A stretch of 64,000 nt of DNA from Paraperlucidibaca baekdonensis (GTDB lineage Bacteria > Pseudomonadota > Gammaproteobacteria > Pseudomonadales > Moraxellaceae): contig NZ_QUNR01000001.1 in assembly GCF_003387535.1 (NCBI RefSeq), positions 62,001 through 126,000 of the forward strand, in the 5' to 3' direction. This document shows positions 1 to 8,068 of the stretch, piece by piece; position 1 is the first letter of the stretch; each line of letters opens with the position of its first letter. The translations under genes were made by a program, and so were the position numbers. Below the pieces are notes generated by a model that was not told where the DNA came from, made no database searches, and saw nothing but the letters and a program-made list of their open reading frames with translations.

Positions 1-1435
1 CCCATGGCACGCCAAGCTGCGAGGCCTGCAGGCCAATAAACTCATCGAGGCTAGTGGACTCATTCCAACGGCCAAACTGATTGATCAGGCGGTCATTTTC
101 TAAATTTGCATCGCGCATGCTATAGGCCAATACCGGTGTCCACGCCAGCACCGGCACGCCGGAGGCACCGACAGTGATCATCGGGCCAAAATGGCTTTTA
201 TAGAGCGTGCGCGTGCGCTCGGTAATTTGGCCATCGGCATTTTTCACCTGAATAGTCAGCGGCACGGCCGTGAGGTCGCGCATCTCGCCGTCGTACAGGT
301 ATTGCGTGGGGTTGAGCGGGTTCAGCTTCAGTTCATAGAGCGTGAAGCGGTAAGCCGTGGAGACCGTGTGGCTCCACGCGACATTTTTATTGAAGCCAAT
401 GAGCACGGCCGGCACGCCATAGAGCGAGGAGCCCATGATGTCGAACTTGCCGGGAATGGTGTTGTGCGAAATCCACAAGCGTTCGGTGCCCGACCACGGA
501 AAATGCGGATTGCCATAGACAATGGGGTTGCCGGTATTGCTGGCGTCTTTGCCGAACGCATACATATTGCTGCCGAAACGCTCGTGCTCTTGCAGGTCAG
601 CAAACGCGCCGGGATTAGCCGCGAGCGCCTGTTGCTTCCACGCCACTTCGTTTTGCGGCGTGTATGGCTGCGCGCGCCGTGGCGTCTCGATGTGCGCCAA
701 GGGCAGGCCAAGACCGCCCAACACATCGAGCAGGGGCGCCAGCAAATCGCCCAATGGCCCGGGCAATAGCCCGCCCAGCGCACCCACGCCGGGCAGCGGC
801 AGGTTATTTAGGCCAGGCGGCTGCGCATTGGCGATTTCCTGCACAAATACCGAGCTACTGGCCAACACCGAGAGCCGCACAAAGCGGCGATACATGTCGT
901 CGGTGCTAATCGGCTGCAGCCACTCGCCATCGGCGCAAGCAGCATGGCGACCGGGATGCTCACCGGCTTTTAGCTCACCGATATAGCGGTTGAAACCGAC
1001 CGTCCAGCCAGTGACGAGCTCTTGAAAGCGCGGGATAGTTTTCGCCTCGGTGCGCTCCACCGCGGCGTCATCGGCGATGAATTTCCAGAAAAAGTCGCTG
1101 GAGACGTTATCGGCAACGCTGTCATTGGCGGGAATGCGGTAGCTGCCATCGGGCCCGAAAAAGCGCGAACGCTGGCCGCGAATGGTGACGAAGTCATCCA
1201 TCATGGTGCAGAGGTTGTCTTCAGCGAAGGCATAGCCTTGGCCATAACCTAGGCTGCCAAAATCGCGCGCCGTGATGTGTGGAATGCCCATCTCAGTGCG
1301 AACAATCTCGGCGCTGTACTCACCTTCGCGCGCGGCACCATTATTCCCGCTACCGCTGGAGCTGCCGCCACAGGCGGCCAACAGTGCGGTGCTCATGAGC
1401 ACGCTAAGCGAACAGACGGCGCGAATAGATTTCAT
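1..1435 (-). CDS. Penicillin acylase family lipoprotein (AHL-acylase-like), C-terminus outside window
   Basis: Reading from the ATG at 1435, 478 residues are visible before the left edge. The N-terminus is a lipoprotein signal ending in lipobox LAAC followed by Gly/Ser, so it is probably an outer-membrane lipoprotein. The motif YGQGYAFAEDN near residue 60 and the block GSNMYAFG are hallmarks of N-terminal-nucleophile penicillin/acyl-homoserine-lactone acylases. Ser289 in GSN would be the autoprocessed nucleophile that starts the beta chain, followed by a YGNPHFPW segment. Family members hydrolyse amide bonds of N-acyl amino acids, lactones or cyclic lipopeptides in the periplasm; the substrate here cannot be read. 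The usual length is 700-850 residues, so the rest lies outside. It is transcribed divergently from tmRNA. Confidence 0.85.
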   Translation of the reverse strand, partial: MKSIRAVCSLSVLMSTALLAACGGSSSGSGNNGAAREGEYSAEIVRTEMGIPHITARDFGSLGYGQGYAFAEDNLCTMMDDFVTIRGQRSRFFGPDGSYRIPANDSVADNVSSDFFWKFIADDAAVERTEAKTIPRFQELVTGWTVGFNRYIGELKAGEHPGRHAACADGEWLQPISTDDMYRRFVRLSVLASSSVFVQEIANAQPPGLNNLPLPGVGALGGLLPGPLGDLLAPLLDVLGGLGLPLAHIETPRRAQPYTPQNEVAWKQQALAANPGAFADLQEHERFGSNMYAFGKDASNTGNPIVYGNPHFPWSGTERLWISHNTIPGKFDIMGSSLYGVPAVLIGFNKNVAWSHTVSTAYRFTLYELKLNPLNPTQYLYDGEMRDLTAVPLTIQVKNADGQITERTRTLYKSHFGPMITVGASGVPVLAWTPVLAYSMRDANLENDRLINQFGRWNESTSLDEFIGLQASQLGVPW

Positions 1436-1453
1436 GGCTCATCTCATTTGTTA

Positions 1454-1467
1454 TTGTTATGTAACAA
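1454..1467. promoter_or_regulatory. Short inverted repeat upstream of the acylase gene
   Basis: TTGTTA and TAACAA are perfect 6-bp arms around a two-base centre, about 20 bp upstream of the acylase ATG. It could be an operator for the acylase gene. No regulator is assigned and chance occurrence is possible. Confidence 0.3.
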
Positions 1468-1503
1468 CCGACAATAATCGAGCCACAGAGACCGCGCAAG
1501 TAA

Positions 1504-1532
1504 ATGACAAGCGCCACGACTGCGCGTATAGT
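1504..1532 (+). promoter_or_regulatory. Predicted sigma-70 promoter of ssrA
   Basis: A -35 ATGACA (1504-1509), a 17-bp spacer and a -10 TATAGT (1527-1532) lie just before the tmRNA 5' end at 1544. Position and spacing fit a housekeeping promoter giving a short 5' precursor leader. Confidence 0.65.
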
Positions 1533-1543
1533 GGAATTGCTTT

Positions 1544-1897
1544 GGGGATGACATGGCTTCGACGCCGGTTATGAAACCTGCAGGGGCATGCGGAGAGTGA
1601 GTGGCCTCTCCTAAATCAACTTCTCAAACAAATAGTCGCAAACGACGAAAACTACGCACTAGCCGCCTAAATCCGGCTTATGACTCAACTTGCATGCCGA
1701 TATGCGGGGGCGGTCAGCGCAAAAAATATCGGATCGCTACATGACTTGCCGCGCGTCATGATGCTAAAACCCAGTGGATCGCTTGTCGTACCCTGTCTCT
1801 CGGGCCGCGCTGAGTTAAATCAATAGAGAAGACTAAGCATGTAGAACCGAGGGTAGAGTGCTGACGGACGCGGGTTCGATCCCCGCCATCTCCACCA
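1544..1897 (+). ncRNA. ssrA: tmRNA (transfer-messenger RNA)
   Basis: The 354-nt gene begins GGGGATG and ends CATCTCC-A-CCA; these form the tRNA-like acceptor stem with one G-U pair. The T-arm GGTTCGATCCC is at 1873-1883 and CCA is encoded. The tag reading frame runs 1638-1670 and spells ANDENYALAA before TAA, the same tag as E. coli. tmRNA with SmpB rescues stalled ribosomes and tags the product for ClpXP. smpB is not in the window. A Rho-independent terminator follows directly. Confidence 0.97.
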
Positions 1898-1910
1898 AAT
1901 GCAAAACCGA

Positions 1911-1944
1911 GAACCCGCACGGCGACACGCTCTGCGGGTTTTTT
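1911..1944 (+). terminator. Rho-independent terminator after ssrA
   Basis: Perfect 8-bp arms AACCCGCA and TGCGGGTT enclose a 13-nt loop and run into a T tract. It lies 14 nt past the CCA end of tmRNA. Confidence 0.9.
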
Positions 1945-2019
1945 GTTGCCTAATGATCGCTGCCCCGCTAGTGTCGCTAATCAGGGTATTGCACAGCTTC
2001 ACTTTTAAAATAAGAACCA

Positions 2020-5000
2020 TTGAGGTGCGTGTTGACGATTAAGGCAAGCTGGTCACAAATCGCCGTATTGATGCTGACATTCTTGATCACGCCGCTACGA
2101 GCCGACGACAACGCAGCAACCCGTGAAGACGCCGTGCCTAGCGCACAAGATGTGACACGCACACATTTGCAGGCTGAAATTGCTGATCTTCAAGCCCTGC
2201 TAGTCGGTCAGCTACCGCAAAACGCCTCACTGCCAGCGCTTTTTGAAATTGACCTCAATAATCCCCAAGCTGTCGCGCAGCGCATATCTGCGCTTGAGTC
2301 GCGCTTAAACGCTGAGCCTGACGCGGCGCTAAAAGCCGCCAACACGGCAAAAGATAAGCAAGATGCTAAAGCCGACTCTGAGCAAGACGACAACGCCGAT
2401 GCCGGAATGGCCGCACCCATTGCCCAGGCGGATCAATTTGTACTGATTCGGCGCGAGCGTGATCGTCTGCGGCTGAGCTTTCTGCAGCTGCCGGCTGAGC
2501 GCCGCAGCGCACTCATTGAGCAAGATCGCCTGAAGCGCACCCAAGAAGCACTGGTCGCCGAACAAGCCGCGGCAGCGGCAGCAATGGCGCGCAGCGAATT
2601 GGCGCGTGATAACGCCCTCGCAGCGGCAACCGCCGCGCGTAACGACAGCGAACGTGTATTGGCAACCGAAGAGGCCCGCTTGCTCGCGCAGCTCAGCGAG
2701 CTCAGCACCCTGCGCCAACAATGGGCCGACAGCAACCAGGCTAACCTCAATGAACGCCGTGCACTATTTGCCCGCTATGCCGCGGTGTCACAACAAACAC
2801 CGCTGCCCAGCGCACAGGCCGATGAGCTCTACAATAGTATTCGTGGCGACTTAGACCAGCTGCGGGTAGGCGCAGCCGATGCCCTCAATCAGCTCGATAA
2901 CGCCAGCCAAGTGCCACTTCTCGAGGAGCCTCTTTCGCTGAATGATGCGCGCTTTGCGGCGCATGGCGAACGTGTTGCGCGTTTGCTACAACTTCGCCTG
3001 CGCATTAGCCAAGAAACCCAAGCGCTGCGCGAGCGTGAGCGCCAAGAACGCTATGAAGACGCGCGCGAAAAAATGACGGGCTTAAAAACGCTGCAGTCAC
3101 AACGGGTGATTTTGCTCAGCCAACTCAGCCCAAACAAGCGCGCCGAAGTCACCGGCTTTAATGCGCAAGGCATGTCTCGTGTGGCTGATGAAATCGCGCA
3201 TGTGCGTCTGATGGTGCGTTGGTACCCGTTGCAACGAACGCATGACGCTCAAGGCCTGATGTCATTGCTGCAAAATGTGTTTACGGCCGGCAAGTTTGGT
3301 GTTGGTCTTTTACAGCTCGTGTTCATTTTGGCGCTTGGTGTGTGGGCGCGCCGCCGCAGTCGTGATTGGATTGGCAAAGCACGCCAATGGCTTTCGAACC
3401 ATGTCCAGCCGAAAAACCTGCGACTGCGTCTCGATCGCGCCATGTTGACGCTAACGGCTATGTCTCGCGAGCTGATGCTGCTGCTCTGCATTTATATCGT
3501 GTTTGACTGGCTTTATGCGCCCGCGCAATCGATCACAGAAGTGGCGGTTTTACGCAAACTTGCCTATGCCTACGGCTTTTATGCGCTCGCGTTGGCACTG
3601 ATTCATCGGGTTTTCCTCACCGCCATTTCGCGCTACCGCTCGGTGACGCCGGAGCTAAACAGCAAGATTTTGCGCTCGCTGCGATGGGTGGCGCGCTGGG
3701 CCCTAGTGGTCAGTATCTATTTGATTTTTGCGCAGGCACTGCTCGGTCGCGGCGCGCTGTATGGGATCGCCGAAGACGTCGCCACATTTGGTGCGGTGGT
3801 GGTGGCATGGCGCTTAATTCGCGCCTGGCGCATTGAGGTGACGCAGGCGTACTTGAGCTACTCGCCCGATGGCCGCTTGGCCGATATGGTGCATAAAAGC
3901 AAAGGCCACAGTTATGGCCTGGTGTTGGCGGCAGCGGCTTTTGTCATTGTTGCTGCGCGTGGCTTATGGACATGGGTCACCGATCTAGCACTAGGCTTTG
4001 AACAAACGCGCAAGGCATTAGCGTATCTATTTCGTCGCCAGCTTGAGCGTCAATCGCGTAAGCAAGCCGATGCCGTTGAGCCAACCGCGCTACCCGATGC
4101 GCTCACAGAGGCGCTCAGCGAAGAGCCCGCCGACGTTACACTGAGCATTGACCACTTCCCCAAACTCGATGCCATTGTAAAGCAGGCCAATGCGCTCTAT
4201 GACGGTGGCCATGGCGCCTTAATCGCGCTCACCGGCGATCGCGGCGCAGGCAAAACGACGTGGCTGATGGCCATGCAGCGGCATTTGCCCAGCGACATGT
4301 CGTGCACCTACGAAAGCCTTGAAGAGCGCGTCTACGATGCCGACAGCGTCTGCCGTCTGCTGTGTCGCGTGCTGGGCATTGGCGAGACCACAGAGCCAAA
4401 GGAAATTATTGCGCAATTACACGCTCAGCGCCCGCAAGTGGTGCTGCTCGATTTAGGGCAAAACCTGATGTTGCGAACGGTGGGCGGTCTTGCTGGTTAC
4501 GATGTCTTTGTTGCCATTGCCCAGGCCACCGTCGGGCGCGTGCTGTGGCTGGTCGCTTTCGCCTCCTGGCCCTATGAGTACCTTCAGCGCATTCACCCCA
4601 ATCGCGATGTATATGACCAGCATTTGGTGTTGTCGCCTTGGTCAGATCAACGCATCGGCGAGCTTATCGACTCGCGCATGGCGAGCGCCGACTTTACCGC
4701 CGACTATGACAGCCTGCTGAGCAATGATGCGCTCGCGCCAAGCCCCGCGTCGCTCAATAGCGAAGTCGAGGCCGAACGTATTGCCGATCGTTATCACCGC
4801 CTGGTCTGGGATTATGCCGATGGCAACCCGCGCTTAGCGCTGCACTTTTTCCGGTTATCATTAACCTGGACAGGCGAGCGGCGCGTTGAGGTGCACCTGT
4901 TCCCAATGCCGCCAGTCGGTGCATTGGAAGACTTTGCCACCCGCACGCACTATGTCTTGGCGTGTTTAGTGCAGCATGAAAATCTCACGGCGACTGAAGC

Positions 5001-5166
5001 CTCGGTGTCGCTCGGGTTCCCACTCAGCGAATGTGAGCGCGCCTTGTACTTACTGCATCAGCGCGGCTTCCTAACCGTCGGCAATGCCCAACGCTACCGA
5101 GTCTCGACGCATTGGAACCGGGCCGTGTTGCGCTATTTGCAACGTAAAAAATTACTCGTGGTATGA
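2020..5166 (+). CDS. Large inner-membrane protein with periplasmic coiled coil, six TM segments and cytoplasmic P-loop ATPase domain
   Basis: I do not recognise a named family. The 1048 residues comprise a signal peptide (1-28), an Ala/Glu/Arg-rich coiled-coil region to about 400, and about six TM segments near 427-446, 484-502, 515-533, 562-583, 584-600 and 634-655. A cytoplasmic domain follows with Walker A GDRGAGKTT (739-747) and a Walker B-like VVLLD (Asp811) lacking the usual following Glu. The last ~100 residues look like a winged helix. The N-terminal half resembles the periplasmic/TM scaffold of MscK-type channels but no MscS pore is present. An MscS gene starts 10 bp downstream and an RCK channel overlaps that, so it may gate or energise them (inference). 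The open frame begins at TTG 2020; TTG 2032, 6 nt after GAGG, is an equally good start. Confidence 0.8.
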   Translation: MRCVLTIKASWSQIAVLMLTFLITPLRADDNAATREDAVPSAQDVTRTHLQAEIADLQALLVGQLPQNASLPALFEIDLNNPQAVAQRISALESRLNAEPDAALKAANTAKDKQDAKADSEQDDNADAGMAAPIAQADQFVLIRRERDRLRLSFLQLPAERRSALIEQDRLKRTQEALVAEQAAAAAAMARSELARDNALAAATAARNDSERVLATEEARLLAQLSELSTLRQQWADSNQANLNERRALFARYAAVSQQTPLPSAQADELYNSIRGDLDQLRVGAADALNQLDNASQVPLLEEPLSLNDARFAAHGERVARLLQLRLRISQETQALRERERQERYEDAREKMTGLKTLQSQRVILLSQLSPNKRAEVTGFNAQGMSRVADEIAHVRLMVRWYPLQRTHDAQGLMSLLQNVFTAGKFGVGLLQLVFILALGVWARRRSRDWIGKARQWLSNHVQPKNLRLRLDRAMLTLTAMSRELMLLLCIYIVFDWLYAPAQSITEVAVLRKLAYAYGFYALALALIHRVFLTAISRYRSVTPELNSKILRSLRWVARWALVVSIYLIFAQALLGRGALYGIAEDVATFGAVVVAWRLIRAWRIEVTQAYLSYSPDGRLADMVHKSKGHSYGLVLAAAAFVIVAARGLWTWVTDLALGFEQTRKALAYLFRRQLERQSRKQADAVEPTALPDALTEALSEEPADVTLSIDHFPKLDAIVKQANALYDGGHGALIALTGDRGAGKTTWLMAMQRHLPSDMSCTYESLEERVYDADSVCRLLCRVLGIGETTEPKEIIAQLHAQRPQVVLLDLGQNLMLRTVGGLAGYDVFVAIAQATVGRVLWLVAFASWPYEYLQRIHPNRDVYDQHLVLSPWSDQRIGELIDSRMASADFTADYDSLLSNDALAPSPASLNSEVEAERIADRYHRLVWDYADGNPRLALHFFRLSLTWTGERRVEVHLFPMPPVGALEDFATRTHYVLACLVQHENLTATEASVSLGFPLSECERALYLLHQRGFLTVGNAQRYRVSTHWNRAVLRYLQRKKLLVV

Positions 5167-5176
5167 GGCTTAAGCG

Positions 5177-6073
5177 ATGAATGACGCCACGCAAATTTTA
5201 CAATTTATCCGTCCCGGCAGCTTACCCACGGCAATCCTAATCATCGCCATTGCCTGGGCCATGGTGCAGGTTTTACGTAAGGTCAGTGAGCAGCTTGGCG
5301 ACCGCATGGTGGATCGGCGCTTGGCCATCAACCAGCTCGCCACCATCCTGCGCTTTGTCATTTATATCGGCACCATCGCCGCCATTGTGCCAGTGGTGTT
5401 TGTGCTCTCCGATGAGATGCTGCTCGCACTTGGCGGCACTATTGCGGTGACCGTGGGCTTTGCCTTTAAAGACTTGGCGGCATCGATTATTGCCGGCATC
5501 ACGCTGCTTATCGACAAACCCTTTCAGGTCGGCGATCGCGTTAGCTTCGATGGCTATTATGGCGAAATCGTCGCCATTGGCCTGCGCTCGGTGCGACTGG
5601 TTACGCTCGATGACAACCTCATCACCATCCCCAACAATAAATTCCTCAACGACAGCGTCTCCAGCGGCAATGCCGGCGAGCTCAATATGCTCATCCAGCT
5701 CGATTTCTATATTGCCATCGATCAGGACTTAGCGCTGGCCAAGCGCATTGCTCGTGAAGCCATTACCACCAGCCCGTATGCATTTTTAGATAAGCCCTGG
5801 GCGGTTTTGGTCAATGAGGTCGTGCATGAGCAGTATTTTGCGTTGCGCATTCGCACCAAGGTCTATGTCATGGATGTGCGCAATGAAAAGCTGCTCGAAT
5901 CCGACGTTACCGAGCGCATCGTGCGCGGCTTTGCTGAGGCGAATATTCAGCGCCCCGCCATTCTTTATCGCGTAGCGCCACGCAACAACGACGATGGCCT
6001 GCTTGATGGCGAGGCCGGTGTCGGCGTCAATCTGGACACCGGCAATCCCAGCCAGCATGGCGGCGCCTCATGA
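5177..6073 (+). CDS. MscS-family mechanosensitive ion channel, paired with upstream ATPase
   Basis: This 298-residue protein has TM segments at about 17-34, 55-78 and 82-112. The third carries the glycine/alanine-rich MscS pore helix ending in GFAFKDLAAS, then the beta domain PFQVGDRVSFDG and the family segment TLDDNLITIPNNKFL. MscS channels open under membrane tension or ligand control and release ions and osmolytes. The start has GAGG 8 nt upstream, overlapping the stop of the ATPase gene. The 3' end overlaps the next gene by ATGA, so the three genes are probably translated as a unit. The compact core suits a channel whose sensor or regulator is the separate upstream protein; that is inference. 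Confidence 0.9.
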   Translation: MNDATQILQFIRPGSLPTAILIIAIAWAMVQVLRKVSEQLGDRMVDRRLAINQLATILRFVIYIGTIAAIVPVVFVLSDEMLLALGGTIAVTVGFAFKDLAASIIAGITLLIDKPFQVGDRVSFDGYYGEIVAIGLRSVRLVTLDDNLITIPNNKFLNDSVSSGNAGELNMLIQLDFYIAIDQDLALAKRIAREAITTSPYAFLDKPWAVLVNEVVHEQYFALRIRTKVYVMDVRNEKLLESDVTERIVRGFAEANIQRPAILYRVAPRNNDDGLLDGEAGVGVNLDTGNPSQHGGAS

Positions 6074-7116
6074 TGATGAAACCACCAGGCCGCACGCAAA
6101 AATTGCGCAAGCGCTTGTTTGTTAAATCGGAGCACTCGCCAGAGCAAGTATTGCTGCGCCGTATTGGTCTGATTGTTGGGCTTATTAGCCTCGTGTTGCT
6201 GATCTTTTGGATAGACCGCGACGGTCTGCGCGATCAAATCGATGGCCATGTCAGTTTCAGCGATATTGCCTACTTCACGGCCGTCACCATTACCACCGTG
6301 GGTTATGGCGACATTGTGCCGGTCAGTGATCGCGCACGCATCGTTGATACGATTTTGGTCACCCCGCTACGTTTATTTATCTGGTTTATTTTCTTGGGCA
6401 CCGCCTATGAGCTGGTGCTGCAACGCTGGTTGGAGACTCGCCGCATGACACGACTACAAAAATCCCTGCGTGATCACGTGATCATTTGCGGCTATGGCCA
6501 CAGCGGCGAAAGTGCTGCCCGTGAAGCTCTGTCGCGCGGCACACCGATGGGCCAGGTACTGATCATTGACCAGCATGCAGAACATCTGAAACGGGCTGCC
6601 GAGCACGGACATATTGGCCTCCTTGGCGACGCCACCAGCGAGGAGATTCTGCGCGATGCCGGTGTCGATAACGCCAAGGCTGTGCTGATTTGCCTAGGCC
6701 GTGATGACGCGGCCGTGCTAACGGTGCTCACCACGCGGCATCTTAATGCCGACGTGCGCATCATCGCCTCGGTCAATGAGGAAGAAAACATCAAGATCAT
6801 CCGCCAAGCCGGCGCCGATGCGATTGTTGCGCCGTCGATTGTTGGCGGCTACTTGATGGCCGACTCGGTGGACTCCACGTTTGTTGCCGACTACATCAAT
6901 GACTTGATGCAATCCGATGGCCGTGTGCGGCTCATTGAGCGCGCCGTTCGCCCAGATGAAATTGGCAAGCGCATGCGCGAGCTAGGTCCTAACCTGGTGG
7001 TGCGCGTGCATCGTGACGGCGAGCGCATTGGCTTTTGGGAAGATGAGCGCGCGGTCATTGAGCCCAATGACCGCTTACTGGAAATCGAGCCCAACCACGC
7101 GCTTGATGGCGCTTAA
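6070..7116 (+). CDS. Two-TM potassium channel with RCK (TrkA-N) domain
   Basis: The 348 residues comprise a TM helix (32-48), a pore loop with selectivity filter TVGYGD (76-81), a second TM helix (about 91-117), then an RCK/TrkA-N Rossmann domain beginning HVIICGYGHSGES at 136 and a TrkA-C-like tail. This is the architecture of ligand-gated K+ channels of the MthK/Kch group, where the RCK ring binds nucleotide or cations and opens the pore. It begins inside the stop codon of the MscS gene (ATGA), the third member of the operon. Its stop overlaps that of the convergent MscS gene by four bases. Ligand unknown. Confidence 0.92.
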   Translation: MMMKPPGRTQKLRKRLFVKSEHSPEQVLLRRIGLIVGLISLVLLIFWIDRDGLRDQIDGHVSFSDIAYFTAVTITTVGYGDIVPVSDRARIVDTILVTPLRLFIWFIFLGTAYELVLQRWLETRRMTRLQKSLRDHVIICGYGHSGESAAREALSRGTPMGQVLIIDQHAEHLKRAAEHGHIGLLGDATSEEILRDAGVDNAKAVLICLGRDDAAVLTVLTTRHLNADVRIIASVNEEENIKIIRQAGADAIVAPSIVGGYLMADSVDSTFVADYINDLMQSDGRVRLIERAVRPDEIGKRMRELGPNLVVRVHRDGERIGFWEDERAVIEPNDRLLEIEPNHALDGA

Positions 7117-7979
7117 TGCTCGGTCGTGGCGCTCGGTGTGGGCGCCAATAGCTGCAAGGTCTCATAGGGCATATCGACGCCCGCCTCACGCAGCGTTTCA
7201 AAAATACGCTCACGCAGCGCAAAACGCAGCTCCACATGTTCACGCTCGTTGAAGATCCACACCTGCAGCTCTAGGGCTAAATTGTAGTCATTGAGCGCGG
7301 TGACTACCACGCGCGGTGCCGGCTCAGTCATAAACTCTTTGCTTTCGTGCACCAAACCGAGCAGCAGGCCACGCACGCGCTCTAGGCTCTCTTCCACGCC
7401 AACCGTGACAGCAATATCGATGCGCAAATGCGGGAAATTCGTGTAGCTAGCCACCGTCTGATTAATCACTTCGGTGTTTGGCACCGCCAGCATTTTGCCA
7501 TCTCGGGTGATGATTCGCGTGGAGCGTAGCGTGATGCGCTCTACGCGACCGTACTGGCCATCGACCTCAACCAAATCACCGATCACAAACGGTCTATCGA
7601 TGAAAATCAGAATGCCCGAAATCAAATTCGACAGCGCATCTTTAGCGGCAAAACCGATGGTCAAACCGGCAATACCCAATGAGGCAATGACCGCGCCGGT
7701 TTGAATGCCAGCGCTATCGAGCGCGCTAATTAAGCCAATGGCCAAGACGCCATACTTCAGCAATGTCTGCATAAATGACACGGTCGTGGCATCGGCACCA
7801 CTGCGCTGAAAAGCGCTATTGAGCGCCGCTCGCAAAAGCCGCCAGAGCAGATAAAACGCGCCAAATACCGCGAGTGCGGCCGATAGATTGATTAAGCCAT
7901 CGATAGCCGTTTTACTCAGCTCATCGACCGAAAATGCCTCATGCAAACGTGCCATGAGGCGAGTGCTTAGCTCGTCCAT
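7113..7979 (-). CDS. MscS-family small-conductance mechanosensitive channel
   Basis: The protein has 288 residues. TM segments lie at about 28-50, 74-90 and 94-127, the last with the MscS pore pattern LTIGFAAKDALSNLISG. The beta domain PFVIGDLVEVDGQYGRVE and the segment LAVPNTEVINQTV follow. Length and layout match classic MscS (286 residues in E. coli) more closely than its neighbours do. It converges on the RCK channel gene with overlapping stops and diverges from another MscS gene over an 89-bp spacer. Function: release of osmolytes on hypo-osmotic shock. Confidence 0.93.
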   Translation of the reverse strand: MDELSTRLMARLHEAFSVDELSKTAIDGLINLSAALAVFGAFYLLWRLLRAALNSAFQRSGADATTVSFMQTLLKYGVLAIGLISALDSAGIQTGAVIASLGIAGLTIGFAAKDALSNLISGILIFIDRPFVIGDLVEVDGQYGRVERITLRSTRIITRDGKMLAVPNTEVINQTVASYTNFPHLRIDIAVTVGVEESLERVRGLLLGLVHESKEFMTEPAPRVVVTALNDYNLALELQVWIFNEREHVELRFALRERIFETLREAGVDMPYETLQLLAPTPSATTEH

Positions 7980-8006
7980 TAATGCCTCTCAATATCAGGG
8001 TTTGGG

Positions 8007-8034
8007 TTTACACGGTGGGTCAGACTTGTATTAT
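8007..8034 (+). promoter_or_regulatory. Predicted promoter for MscS-like gene at 8069
   Basis: TTTACA (8007-8012), a 16-bp spacer and TATTAT (8029-8034) each match the sigma-70 consensus at five of six positions, about 35 bp before the chosen ATG. This supports the start at 8069 rather than the upstream in-frame ATG at 7982, which would lie before the promoter. Confidence 0.55.
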
Positions 8035-8068
8035 CGAGTGTAATCAAAAACGCTCATACAGGCACCGC

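Noticed and set aside
191-1574. Plus-strand open frames over the acylase gene
   Set aside because: They mirror the high-GC coding frame of the opposite strand and show no family motif; the minus frame has clear acylase motifs.
1544-1897. tmRNA 3' end as a phage or island attachment site
   Set aside because: No integrase, no direct repeat of the 3' end and no shift in gene content are seen downstream.
1820-2020. Minus-strand open frame containing WRWRGSNPRPSALYP next to tmRNA
   Set aside because: It is the antisense of the tmRNA 3' end and terminator, a well-known annotation artefact.
7982-8068. 29-residue N-terminal extension of the third MscS protein
   Set aside because: It covers the predicted promoter and has no membrane or channel character; ATG 8069 is preferred.
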